Source: Bacillota bacterium
Lineage (GTDB): Bacteria > Bacillota > GCA-003054495 > Carboxydocellales > JAJZSN01
Direction of reading: 5' to 3'
DNA: 64,000 bases
Assembly (NCBI GenBank): GCA_021849745.1
Contig: JAJZSN010000002.1
Location: 1-64,000 of the forward strand
Positions 43,438 through 52,104 of the stretch are shown here, piece by piece. The position numbers were made by a program, and so were the translations under genes. The notes under the pieces were generated by a model, which was not told the origin of the DNA, did no database searches, and saw only the letters and a list, made by a program, of their open reading frames with translations. Numbering within the stretch: the first letter of the stretch is position 1; each line of letters begins with the position of its first letter.

Positions 43438-44508
43438 TTACTTACGAACCAGGCCGGAGATTTTCTCAACTGCAGTGAAGGGGTTGCTAATGAGTTGGGA
43501 AAGGTTGGTTGCCGGTTTTTGGTTGTTAGCGGGAGGGGTGACGGGTTCAGCCACTACATTTTCCGGGGGGGTGACGGGTTCAGCGACTTTGTCTTCTGAG
43601 GGAGCTGCGGGGTTATCGGTTTCATCGGGGGTATCTACTTCGGGGGCAGTGGGTATGTCAGCATCAGGGGTAGCGGGTTCTACAGGGGATTCAACTGGGG
43701 CAGCAGGAGCCGGGGCGTCGGCCTTGACAACTTGCATGCCCAATTCTCTTAAGAAAAAGTTGACCATATATAACTGGAAGTTAACTCTGACGTCCAGAGT
43801 CTGCTTCTGAGAAGTCTCGAAGATAAAGGAACGGGCGCCGAGGGTTACAGCAGTGCCACGGGCGAAACTGCCGCCCACGGGGTATTTGAGGACACTGAAC
43901 TTGCGGATAGATTCCTTGATACCGCTGTTCAATTCACCGGCCAGTTTGTTGGCCAGGGCCCCGTTGTTGCCGGTGGGGTAATAGATAAGGGTTTGTCCCA
44001 CTGAACTGGTTTTGGGGTTCTTATAGTAGTCGAAACCTTCGTGCATGTCCACATGCCACTGGACATTATAGGGACGGATGGCATCCAGCATGATGCGGGC
44101 TAGGGCGGACTTGGCCTGTTGGCCTTTGCTGGTGGGGAACTGGCGGTTCAGATCCCCTTCACTTACATATCTTCGTTTAGCTTTAATGGCCGGTACGTTG
44201 ACATCGGGAATAACGATGAGGGTTCCTTTGGTAACCCGGTATTCCTTGGCGATACGGCGGGCGGCCACATAGCCGGCGGTTTCGTTACCGTGGACACCGC
44301 CTGTGAAGAGGAAGGTCGGCCCAGGTTGTCCGCTTCTTATGATATACATGGGAGTTGCGTATTTGGTACCGGCAGCAATGGTTTTCACTTCAACCTGGGG
44401 TTGGGCTTCCGCTGTATTAAGAGCGAGCATGGGGCTAACTAGCAGGAGGCCTGCAATTAGGAGCCATGACAGGACTTTTCGTGATTGGAGGTGTTTAAAC
44501 ATTAGCAT
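43438..44508 (-). CDS. Secreted succinylglutamate desuccinylase/aspartoacylase-family metallohydrolase
   Basis: This 356-aa protein has a signal peptide (VLSWLLIAGLLLVSPMLALN, cut near AEA). The M14-like zinc motif is GGVHGNETAG (His and Glu ligands, about residue 72) with a second His in VDMHEG (about 153). The fold family removes acyl or amino acids from small amides or peptides. Residues about 265-345 form a Pro/Glu/Thr-rich linker (PVTPPENVVAEPV), with a short C-terminal helix. Start ATG 44508 has AAAGG upstream. In this context it may trim peptides or amides in the envelope; the substrate is unknown. Confidence 0.85.
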   Translation of the reverse strand: MLMFKHLQSRKVLSWLLIAGLLLVSPMLALNTAEAQPQVEVKTIAAGTKYATPMYIIRSGQPGPTFLFTGGVHGNETAGYVAARRIAKEYRVTKGTLIVIPDVNVPAIKAKRRYVSEGDLNRQFPTSKGQQAKSALARIMLDAIRPYNVQWHVDMHEGFDYYKNPKTSSVGQTLIYYPTGNNGALANKLAGELNSGIKESIRKFSVLKYPVGGSFARGTAVTLGARSFIFETSQKQTLDVRVNFQLYMVNFFLRELGMQVVKADAPAPAAPVESPVEPATPDADIPTAPEVDTPDETDNPAAPSEDKVAEPVTPPENVVAEPVTPPANNQKPATNLSQLISNPFTAVEKISGLVRK

Positions 44509-44836
44509 CAAACCTTTCTAATTTTGATTTTTCAATTTCGATAACAGGTTTGGTAGCCGGAGCCATGGAACATGGGGGTATGTATTATAGAAAACGACCC
44601 TTTGTCACCTCCTTCACAAATTGGAATAATAGAAAAAGCAGGTTTATTTATCTGCTTGTACCCTTCTTCGACAATTATCGACAAAAAACCTTTCGAAATC
44701 AAGTTCCAATTTGTGGTTGATTACTGAAACACCTATAATCATTAAGATTTTTAGGCCATTAGAAATTTTCACCTGTTTGGTATAAATGGCCTGGGTAAAG
44801 AGCTAATATAGTGAAAAAATTTTGGGCATATGTTGC

Positions 44837-44862
44837 ACCTTTTGGGCTAAATGCATATGATA
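44837..44862 (+). promoter_or_regulatory. Sporulation-type promoter of cotE
   Basis: CATATGATA (44854-44862) matches the sigma-K/sigma-E -10 pattern and is identical to that upstream of the first ATP-grasp gene. An AC at 44837-44838 lies 15 bases upstream, slightly short of ideal. The rest of 44512-44924 holds no gene I can support. Confidence 0.45.
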
Positions 44863-44924
44863 AATTACCAGTTGGCCCGAAGATTTGTGTATGTTTTAGC
44901 CAAATGCAAGAGGAGGGATACATC

Positions 44925-45518
44925 ATGTTGGATAGTCGTGAATACGAAGGGAAGCTCCGCGAGATAATTACAAAGGCTGTTGTGGCTCGCGGCAAAAAAA
45001 GCTTTACCAAGGTTTACACCTTACAACCGGGAGCCCGCCCGGATCGGGTCTTAGGTTGCTGGTTGGCCAACCACGAATTTGAGGCTAAAGGATTTCCCAA
45101 TTGCGTTGTTGTCAGAGGTAAATATGAGATTAATGTCTGGTATGCTTGTCAAGGTAACTCCAAGACGGATGTTTTGAAGGAGATGGTAACTTATTCTGAG
45201 AATATCCCTTTTAATGAGCATTCCGGAAGGTTGGGTAAGGATGAGGAGGTTCATGTCGTCGAGAAATATGAACCCCGGGCCGTGGCGGTGAAAATTCAAG
45301 GTAATGATGTTTTTGTAGAGGTTCAAAGCGCTTTTTTTGTGGAAGTCACCGGCGAAACCAAGGTTTGCGTCCTGGCTTTCCCTGTGGATGCCGCCAATGA
45401 TGATTTCGATGACAAGGAAAAAGATCTTCTGGACGATGAAGATGAAGGCCAACTGGATGTTGTAGAATTTCCCGAAGAGGGCTCAACCCTCGATGAGGAA
45501 GCTGAAGAAACTCTGTAG
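44925..45518 (+). CDS. cotE: Outer spore coat morphogenetic protein CotE
   Basis: This 197-aa protein matches Bacillus CotE along the core: REIITKAVVARGKKSF, VLGCWLANHEFEAKG, YEINVWYACQGNSKT, and near the end FVEVTGETKVCVL. CotE directs assembly of the outer coat around the forespore. After residue about 160 it carries a strongly acidic tail (DDKEKDLLDDEDEGQ) of about 35 residues that is longer than usual. ATG 44925 has GAGGAGGG upstream. It sits amid ATP-grasp genes and marks the whole region as sporulation-related. Confidence 0.95.
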   Translation: MLDSREYEGKLREIITKAVVARGKKSFTKVYTLQPGARPDRVLGCWLANHEFEAKGFPNCVVVRGKYEINVWYACQGNSKTDVLKEMVTYSENIPFNEHSGRLGKDEEVHVVEKYEPRAVAVKIQGNDVFVEVQSAFFVEVTGETKVCVLAFPVDAANDDFDDKEKDLLDDEDEGQLDVVEFPEEGSTLDEEAEETL

Positions 45519-45578
45519 TGAAGGTGTTTTGTAGTGAAAGCAGGATTAGACCTGCTTTTTTTATTTTTTATTTTTTTG

Positions 45579-45614
45579 CTAACAGCTGATAGCTGATAGC
45601 TGACAGCTGATAAG
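45579..45614. repeat. 7-bp repeat run (AGCTGAT)
   Basis: Five AGCTGAT/AGCTGAC units follow a T-rich tract downstream of cotE. The preceding AAGCAGGATTAGACCTGCTTTTTTT (about 45538-45562) forms a short hairpin with T-run that may end cotE transcription. Confidence 0.8.
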
Positions 45615-45618
45615 ATTC

Positions 45619-45646
45619 ACCTTTCCCCCCCGACCCTCGTATTATA
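45619..45646 (+). promoter_or_regulatory. Possible sigma-K-like promoter of the amidoligase gene
   Basis: AC (45619-45620), 17 bases, then CGTATTATA differs from CATANNNTA by one base. It lies 42 bases upstream of the gene. Confidence 0.35.
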
Positions 45647-45687
45647 AAAAAGAGAATGACTATTGGGCCACGTTAGGAGATGGTTTT

Positions 45688-47175
45688 GTGGATGTAGTAT
45701 TGGTTCATAAGTCACAACCGGAAATTGATACCTTGGAAACCCTATTACCTAGGTTTGGCTTCCTTACCGAAGCACCCGATGAAAAAATCCGGATTCTTAT
45801 TAGATGGGGCAATACGGATGGTGAAGATAAAGGAAGGCTGGTGGTGAACACAAAAGATGCCTTGGGCAGGGCCACCGATGTCAAGCGGGCTTTGGCCTAT
45901 TGGCAGATTAACGGTGTCCGTTGCCCTAAAGCTTTCTATACCAAAAAACCTTTGAAAAAAATGGCCATACCGGTGACCGGCGGTTATCTTATTACAGGAG
46001 AATCCTTTATCAGGAGATATATCGTCTATGTCTTTGATCTTCAAATACTTGGTTTAATCAGAAAAATAGGTAATCAAGTAGCCGAGATACCTTTTCAAAA
46101 TCCCTTTTCTCCCAATTACGGGCCGGAAATGGCCTTGCCTACCCAACATAAAGAATGGGAAAAGGTTTGTATCATGGCTACCAGGGCCATTTATGCCGTG
46201 GGACTTCACTTCGGGGCAGTGGATGTGGGGGTTGATAAATCGGGTAAGGCCTATGCCCTGCAAATAGATCCGGCGCCACGGTTAACCCGGTATGCAGCCA
46301 GAACCATGGCTAATGCTTTTCAGGCCTACATAATGCGTTCCTTGCGGAAAGAAGAATTTGCTCGTTCCATGTCAGTATTGACCATGGGGGCTGATCCTGA
46401 ATTTATGCTGCGCAATAAGGTGACCAAGCAGATGATTTTGGCCTCCAACTTCTTTCCTTTTAATGGTATTGTGGGTTGTGATCAGCGCAGCGTGCTGGGT
46501 CAAAGAAGACAGCACCCTTTGGCCGAACTTCGTCCCGCTCCGGCCAAGGAACCCGTGGAATTGTTTGGTAATCTACAAAAAACCATGGCTGAGGCCATCA
46601 AACTGGCTCCTTATTACAATGTTGAATGGGTAGCCGGCAGTGAACCTTTTCCTGGATACCAGATTGGCGGACACATTCATTTTGGGGGTATTAGGGTCAC
46701 CACCGACTTATTAAGGGCTCTGGATAATTATCTGGCTATTCCTGTTATGTTGCTGGAAAATCCCGAATCAGCTCGTAAGCGTCGGAAGAAATACGGTTTT
46801 CTGGGGGATTATCGGATTCAGCCCTATGGGGGATTCGAATACCGGGCTTTAGCCTGTTGGCTTGTTTCTCCGCGGTTGACTAGAGCGGTCTTGTGTATGG
46901 CTTATTTGGTGGCTATAAATTACCTAAGATTAAATAAAGACTGGTTAGCCGACGCCAGGCTTAGGTTGAAGTTTAAAGAGGCGGATAAGGCCGCTTTTTA
47001 TCTTATTTTTCAAGAAATATGGGAAGAGATCTCCGCTTTACCCCAGTTTCCTAAATATAAAGAAATGTTGGAACCAATGGCTAAAATGATTATGAATAAA
47101 AAACGCTGGCGGGAAAATGTGGATATCAGGGAAACCTGGAATATGCCATTGCCAACCCGGATTTATTATGGCTAG
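45688..47175 (+). CDS. Amidoligase-family protein (COOH-NH2 ligase type 2) with N-terminal ATP-grasp-like region
   Basis: This 495-aa protein combines two regions. Residues about 1-225 resemble a degenerate ATP-grasp fold, ending in VDVGVDKSGKAYALQIDPAPR. Residues about 230-495 match the glutamine-synthetase-like amidoligases (MGADPEFMLRN; HPLAELRPAPAKEPVELF; GGHIHFGG; GGFEYRALACW) predicted to form amide bonds in peptide or cell-surface pathways. GTG 45688 has TAGGAGATGG upstream. The neighbouring ATP-grasp and MurF-like genes make a multi-ligase peptide pathway likely. Activity has been predicted rather than shown for this family, as far as I know. Confidence 0.8.
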   Translation: MDVVLVHKSQPEIDTLETLLPRFGFLTEAPDEKIRILIRWGNTDGEDKGRLVVNTKDALGRATDVKRALAYWQINGVRCPKAFYTKKPLKKMAIPVTGGYLITGESFIRRYIVYVFDLQILGLIRKIGNQVAEIPFQNPFSPNYGPEMALPTQHKEWEKVCIMATRAIYAVGLHFGAVDVGVDKSGKAYALQIDPAPRLTRYAARTMANAFQAYIMRSLRKEEFARSMSVLTMGADPEFMLRNKVTKQMILASNFFPFNGIVGCDQRSVLGQRRQHPLAELRPAPAKEPVELFGNLQKTMAEAIKLAPYYNVEWVAGSEPFPGYQIGGHIHFGGIRVTTDLLRALDNYLAIPVMLLENPESARKRRKKYGFLGDYRIQPYGGFEYRALACWLVSPRLTRAVLCMAYLVAINYLRLNKDWLADARLRLKFKEADKAAFYLIFQEIWEEISALPQFPKYKEMLEPMAKMIMNKKRWRENVDIRETWNMPLPTRIYYG

Positions 47176-47218
47176 GGCATACCCTGTTGATATGCTTATA
47201 GGCTTAGGAGGGTGAGCA

Positions 47219-48613
47219 ATGGATGTTTTTAAGGTCACAGTTCAGCGGGTTGCCCGCTGGCAACAAGAGCAGATAGGGATTAGCACCGGTTTACACCAAG
47301 AATTGGGTTTGGTTTCAGGTGATTACGTCATTTTAAAGTTAGGGCGCTGGCGGAAAAAGGTTAGATGGGTTACTACCGTTTCAAATAATTCTTATCAGAT
47401 TTCCTTATCCGGCCGACTAATTCAGGAAACCGGTCTAGTTCCCGGTTGGGAGATTAAAGTCAGGTATTATCCAGAGAGTAATGTTTTGGCCATTGGACCC
47501 ATGATGGGTATTTTCGCTATGATTAAACACAAAAACAATGGGATTTCTTTTGGGGAACAGGGTTTATTTTTCCGGGAACTGGCTGCTGCCAGTCGGTCCA
47601 GCGGCGTTTTGCTGTACGTTTTTTCATCTGCTGATATTAATTGGTTAAATGGGCGGATAGAAGGTTATGTCCACCAGCCCGGCCCCGGCCGGGGCCAGTG
47701 GATAAAGGGTTCTTTTCCTTTCCCTAATGCCATCTATGACCGGATCATCAGTTGGCATTTGGCCCCGGAAGATTATGAAGCCAAATGCCGCTTGCGAAGT
47801 TTACAAGGGATAATTATGTTCAATCCCCATATGGGGGACAAATGGCATTTCCATACCATCCTGGCAGGGGAACGGGAGATAGCATCATTTCTACCGGAAA
47901 CCCAGAATTTCGTAGCCCGCAATGGCCTTGCCGAATGGTTTAAACATTTTTCCGAGATATATATTAAGCCTAGACTGGGCAGCCAGGGCAAAGGAATCAT
48001 CAAGATAAACCGTTTTGGTAAAAAAGGATATCTTTTTCAATTGGTTCAGCAAAGGGGACAGCAGATGAAAGTAGTGTTTCCCACTTTGCAACAATTAGAA
48101 AAGGGTATACTTAATATTATCAACGGAAAAAGATGTCTTATCCAACAGGGGTTGGCCCTGGCTTTATGGCAGGGAAGGGTGTTTGACATAAGGGTTCTGA
48201 CCCAAAAAAACGGACAGGGAATTTGGATGGTAACCGGAATGGCCTGCCGGATCGGGAAAAAGGAGAGTATAGTTAGTAATGTCCACGGGGGCGGACGGGC
48301 AGTTACTGTAGACACTGTACTGGGCCAATTGTTTGGCCGCAAGCCCGGTATGGTAAGACATATTTTAAATCAGGTAAAATCTTTGAGTATTAAGGTTAGT
48401 GAGAAAATAGAGCAATACCACGGTTTAGTTGGAGAATTGGGAATTGATGTGGGCGTTGATAAAAATGGCGGGGTTTGGCTAATTGAGGTTAATCCCAAGC
48501 CGGGACGTAGTGTTTTTAGAAGACTGGGGGATATTGCTGCCCGAAAAAGGGCTGTTGATAATCCGGTAGCTTATATAAACTATTTGAGTGGTTTTGATTA
48601 TAGTGGGAAATAA
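47219..48613 (+). CDS. YheC/YheD-family ATP-grasp protein 2
   Basis: This 464-aa paralogue has the same two-part layout: an N-terminal beta domain (LAIGPMMGIFAMI near 90) and an ATP-grasp domain with IYIKPRLGSQGKGI, KRCLIQQGLALA, VFDIRVLTQK and the terminal ELGIDVGVDKNGGVWLIEVN. All ATP- and metal-binding positions appear intact. GGAGGGTGAGCA precedes ATG 47219, 43 bases after the amidoligase gene, and the next paralogue follows in 15 bases, so it is in an operon with them. Confidence 0.88.
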   Translation: MDVFKVTVQRVARWQQEQIGISTGLHQELGLVSGDYVILKLGRWRKKVRWVTTVSNNSYQISLSGRLIQETGLVPGWEIKVRYYPESNVLAIGPMMGIFAMIKHKNNGISFGEQGLFFRELAAASRSSGVLLYVFSSADINWLNGRIEGYVHQPGPGRGQWIKGSFPFPNAIYDRIISWHLAPEDYEAKCRLRSLQGIIMFNPHMGDKWHFHTILAGEREIASFLPETQNFVARNGLAEWFKHFSEIYIKPRLGSQGKGIIKINRFGKKGYLFQLVQQRGQQMKVVFPTLQQLEKGILNIINGKRCLIQQGLALALWQGRVFDIRVLTQKNGQGIWMVTGMACRIGKKESIVSNVHGGGRAVTVDTVLGQLFGRKPGMVRHILNQVKSLSIKVSEKIEQYHGLVGELGIDVGVDKNGGVWLIEVNPKPGRSVFRRLGDIAARKRAVDNPVAYINYLSGFDYSGK

Positions 48614-48628
48614 AAGGAGGGATGGCCC

Positions 48629-50011
48629 ATGCGCTTTATAAGCGTGATAGGAGAAACCAAACCGGGGCCTCCTAACCAGATATTTTTACCTTTGGAGATT
48701 TATCAGCAAACCACCTTGCTTCCAAAAGAACGGGTAATTATTAGAGCCGGCGCTATGGAAGTCAAAGCACAACTAGCCATTCTTCCAAAATGGAAAAGAG
48801 GCCGACCGGCCATAGTTTCTGCCGATATTTATAAAGCATTGGCTCTTCCGCCAGGATATTCCCTGATAGCCAAAATTAATCCTAATGAACGGTTGATTCG
48901 CTTGGGGCCGATTCTGGGTTTGTTTACCCGTAGGGTGCCATCAATACATTCTGATAGTAATCAGGCCCGTTTTCTTCAGTTATTGGTTCAATACAGCCGG
49001 GAATTAAAAATACTGACTTATATTTTCACCCCTTCAGGTATTAATTGGGATAAGAGGGTTGTAAACGGTTATGTGTTTCGGGGGAATATGGAGGCGGGAT
49101 TCTGGGAGCCTTGTACTTTTCCTATTCCTCAGGTGGTTTATGACCGGATTGGTAATAGGCGTACCGAAAACATGAAAGATGTTCAAGAGACCAAACGAAG
49201 GTTGTTATCCTTAAGAGGATTACAGTATTTTAATTTGCGATATTTGAACAAATTGGAAACCCATCAGTTCCTGAAAACCCGGCCGGAAGTGGCCCACTAT
49301 TTGCCGGAAACCAATGGGTATGGAGAAGGGTCTGTTTTATACAGTTTTCTAGATAAGTATGATGTGATTTATGTAAAACCTACCAATGGTAGTTTAGGTC
49401 GAGGAATTATTAAGGTTAACAGGGCGGGGGATTTTTTTCAATACCGGTATCGTTTGCGCAATGGCCGAATTGTTAACGGGTCGGCAACCAGCAAGGAGGC
49501 CTTAAAGGGATGTCTGGACCGTTTGGTGAAAAGTAAACCGTATATTCTTCAGCAGGGATTGAATTTAAGAACCTATAATGGAGCTCCTTTTGACATCAGG
49601 ATTCTGATGCAAAAAAATCATAACGGCCTATGGCGGAGAACCAAGATGTTGGCTAGGGTAGCAAAAAAGGGGAGTATAACTTCCAATCTCAGCGCCGGGG
49701 CCAACCCTGAACTTATCGCCGATATCCTGCGCAACGTTTTTGGGGAAGACCCTAATAAACCGGGAGGCCTTGGCAATCGTTTGCGGAAAGTGGGAGATTT
49801 GATACCCGCAGCCTTGGAAGAGGCTATGGGTATTCAGTTCGGTGAGTTGGGGCTGGATTTGGGGATTGACGAATCGGGGAAGGTTTGGTTGATTGAGGTG
49901 AATTCTAAACCCTATAAAGCTATGGAAACCCAGAAAGGGACTCAGGAAGTGGTTAGAAACTCAGTCATTAGGCCGCTGGGCTATGCAACATTTCTGTGGA
50001 TGAATAGTTAA
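48629..50011 (+). CDS. YheC/YheD-family ATP-grasp protein 3
   Basis: This 460-aa paralogue shows LIRLGPILGLFTR near residue 92, IYVKPTNGSLGRGII near 250, KPYILQQGLNL, PFDIRILMQK and the C-terminal ELGLDLGIDESGKVWLIEVN. AGGAGGGATGG precedes ATG 48629. It is complete. The divergence between copies in the segment after the P-loop-like KP motif (residues 260-290) suggests different acceptor substrates, which is inference from sequence variety. Confidence 0.88.
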   Translation: MRFISVIGETKPGPPNQIFLPLEIYQQTTLLPKERVIIRAGAMEVKAQLAILPKWKRGRPAIVSADIYKALALPPGYSLIAKINPNERLIRLGPILGLFTRRVPSIHSDSNQARFLQLLVQYSRELKILTYIFTPSGINWDKRVVNGYVFRGNMEAGFWEPCTFPIPQVVYDRIGNRRTENMKDVQETKRRLLSLRGLQYFNLRYLNKLETHQFLKTRPEVAHYLPETNGYGEGSVLYSFLDKYDVIYVKPTNGSLGRGIIKVNRAGDFFQYRYRLRNGRIVNGSATSKEALKGCLDRLVKSKPYILQQGLNLRTYNGAPFDIRILMQKNHNGLWRRTKMLARVAKKGSITSNLSAGANPELIADILRNVFGEDPNKPGGLGNRLRKVGDLIPAALEEAMGIQFGELGLDLGIDESGKVWLIEVNSKPYKAMETQKGTQEVVRNSVIRPLGYATFLWMNS

Positions 50012-50029
50012 AGAAAGCAGGGAGGGGCC

Positions 50030-51462
50030 ATGGGTTTTTTCCAAGAATTAGAAATTAACAGTCTGAAAAAGGCCAGAAAAACCAATGCTATGTATATGGC
50101 CCCTGCTTTAGCTGAAAAAGCAGGCTTTCAATCCGGGCAACCGGTTGTTTTTCAGGTTGGTACCGCTTTGGTTCAGGTAGTGATATATCATCTGAAAGGG
50201 GTTTCCGAAGATTGTTTGTATTTGTCAGGAATGTTATATAGGCGCTTTCCCTTAACCGCTGGAGTCAGGTTAAGGTTTTATCTCGATGGTGTTAAGAAGT
50301 TAATTAGAATTGGACCGGTGGTAGGGTTGCTTTCAACCTATCAATCAGGGGGGGGAGCGGGGATATATCGGGAATGGGTTGCGGAGGGGTATAAAAAAGG
50401 TTTTTTGACCTTTGTTTTTCCTGCTCAAAGCCTTTTGTCAAACAGTCGGGGACTGGTGGGGTTGACCTTGGTAAACTTCCGAGGCCGAAGTTATTGGGTA
50501 AAAAAGAGGTTTCCTTTTCCTGATGTGGTTTATAATCAAATCAGATCCCGGCGGGTGGAGGCTTTACCGGTAGTTAAAGCTTTTCGTCGGCGGTTTTTGC
50601 ACAGGGGTGAGACCTATTATTTTAACAGGTCTTTTCTTAACAAGGTCCAAGTGGCTGAAGCTCTGGCCGGTTATGAGGAAATCAGACCCCATCTGCCGGA
50701 AACCAGGCGGTTTAAGAATTATCGGGATTGTCTGGAGATGTTGGAGCGGTACTCTAGTATTTTTCTAAAACCGATCCACGGTAGTTTGGGTTGCGGGATA
50801 ATTAAGTTTACCCGGCCCCAACTGGCTTGTTATCATTATCAGGCTTTTTTGGGCCCCCGTAAGATCCGGGGGAAGGCAGTGGCGGCAGAAAGTTTGGCCT
50901 CTGTTGTAAAAAGATTGACCTCCGGCCAAAGTTATCTGATTCAGCAGGGGATTTCATTATTGACCATCGGCGGGAGACCTTTTGATATCCGGGTTTTGCT
51001 TCAGAAAAACCGTTTAGGCTGTTGGGTGGAGACCCATATGTTTGCAAAGGTGGCATCCGGGGTAATTTTGCCACTAATGTGGCGGCCGGCGGGGAGGTGA
51101 CTTCCGTTCAAGAGGCTTTGGCCGAGGCCGCCCGGCAGGCCGGTTTGACCGAGGAGGTTGTGGCTGAGCGGATTAAGCAGCTGGTTTTCGCAGTGGCCCG
51201 GGCCCTGGATGAAAAACTGGGTCCTTTCGGGGAACTGGGTTTAGATGTAGGTATCGACAATGAGGGCCAGGTCTGGTTAATTGAGGTTAACTCCAAATAC
51301 TCCCGCCATGTTTTCCCCAAGGAGATACGCACCATCAGCATCCTGCGCAATTTAGAATATGCCTGCTGGCTTACCGGATTAGATGAACCCGCCGAAGACG
51401 GGGAGTCGTCAGTCGTCAGCTTAGATTCGGCTGATTGCCAGCCGTCGGATATGGAAGTGTAA
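50030..51462 (+). pseudogene. YheC/YheD-family ATP-grasp protein 4, frameshifted
   Basis: The first frame (ATG 50030, AGGGAGGGG upstream) runs through the N-terminal domain, IFLKPIHGSLGCGII, SYLIQQGISLL and PFDIRVLLQK to about codon 342, then meets a stop at 51098. The second frame continues the family from about 51055 (GGIRGNFATNVAAGGE) to the metal-binding ELGLDVGIDNEGQVWLIEVN. One base has been lost or gained between about 51050 and 51065. Both halves are well conserved, so this is recent, a sequencing error, or programmed. No clear slippery heptamer is present. The tail DGESSVVSLDSADC is encoded by a 7-bp repeat run. Confidence 0.82.
51403..51423 (+). repeat. 7-bp repeat run inside a coding tail
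   Basis: AGTCGTCAGTCGTCAGC is a period-7 run inside the last 20 codons of the fourth ATP-grasp gene, beyond the conserved domain. It seems to have extended the reading frame. Confidence 0.6.
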
Positions 51463-51518
51463 GTTAGTAAGAAAACTTGGGGGTTGTCCCAAAAGTATAT
51501 AACTAAATAAGCTAATCC

Positions 51519-51566
51519 AAACATCTCAACCCACTGCAAAAGATGGAATGGGATGTTTAGTTTTTA
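51519..51566 (+). terminator. Terminator of the ATP-grasp operon
   Basis: AAACATCTCA (51519-51528) pairs with TGGGATGTTT (51549-51558), with one G-U pair, followed by AGTTTTT. Confidence 0.7.
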
Positions 51567-51703
51567 TTAAGGATATTACCGTTTAGCAAGGTTGTGGATA
51601 TGTGCTGTTTGGTTTCGGGGGGAAAAGAAATTTTACTCCAGGTTAAACCATATGGCAAAATATAGCAAAAGGGGATTGGGGGGAGTAAATAAAAATAAAA
51701 GGC

Positions 51704-51836
51704 AACCACGGAGCGCACGGAGAACACAGAGAAAAAAGATTTATATATGGGGCTTTATATACCAAAAGCCTAAGGGCGAAAACAAGCCATAATGGCGGCC
51801 TATAAATCTCTGTGCTCTCCGTGTTCTCCGTGGTTA
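51704..51836. repeat. Inverted-repeat element with CACGGAG-type arms
   Basis: The left arm (51704-51743: AACCACGGAG, CACGGAGAACACAGAG) is complementary, with small gaps, to the right arm (51801-51836: CTCTGTGCTCTCCGTG, TTCTCCGTGGTT). The arms hold a 57-base centre without ORF. The arms themselves are built of CACGGAGN-like short repeats. It resembles a non-autonomous palindromic element. The ORF reading across it has no coding character. Apart from this and the repeat at 51969, 51567-52014 shows nothing. Confidence 0.7.
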
Positions 51837-51968
51837 ATCTTTTTATTGTTTTTAGTGTTCACCCCTTCATTTTTTAATAACAGCTTTAAAATGGCCTCGG
51901 TCCCAAAGAAATATCCACAAAGCCTCTGTGTTAGACTTTTTCATGCTGCTGTTTATATTTTTTTTCTT

Positions 51969-51991
51969 TAGCTGACAGCTGACAGCTGACC
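51969..51991. repeat. 7-bp repeat run (AGCTGAC)
   Basis: Three exact AGCTGAC units stand in the intergenic region before the GT2 gene. Confidence 0.7.
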
Positions 51992-52014
51992 TAAAAACCA
52001 TCCCTAAATCTGGA

Positions 52015-52041
52015 ACCTCTCTTTGGAAAAGTCATAAAATA
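52015..52041 (+). promoter_or_regulatory. Sigma-K-like promoter of the GT2 gene
   Basis: AC (52015-52016), 16 bases, then CATAAAATA (52033-52041) fits the sigma-K pattern and lies about 64 bases upstream of the start codon. Confidence 0.5.
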
Positions 52042-52104
52042 TATTATCCGACAACATTGCTGAATTATGGCGGAGGGAACCTTTAATAGACAGGGGGAAT
52101 TTCA

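Noticed and set aside
51592-51792. 66-codon plus-strand frame in the ATP-grasp/GT2 intergenic region
   Set aside because: It runs into the palindromic repeat arm and ends there; composition is Lys/Arg-rich and there is no ribosome site.
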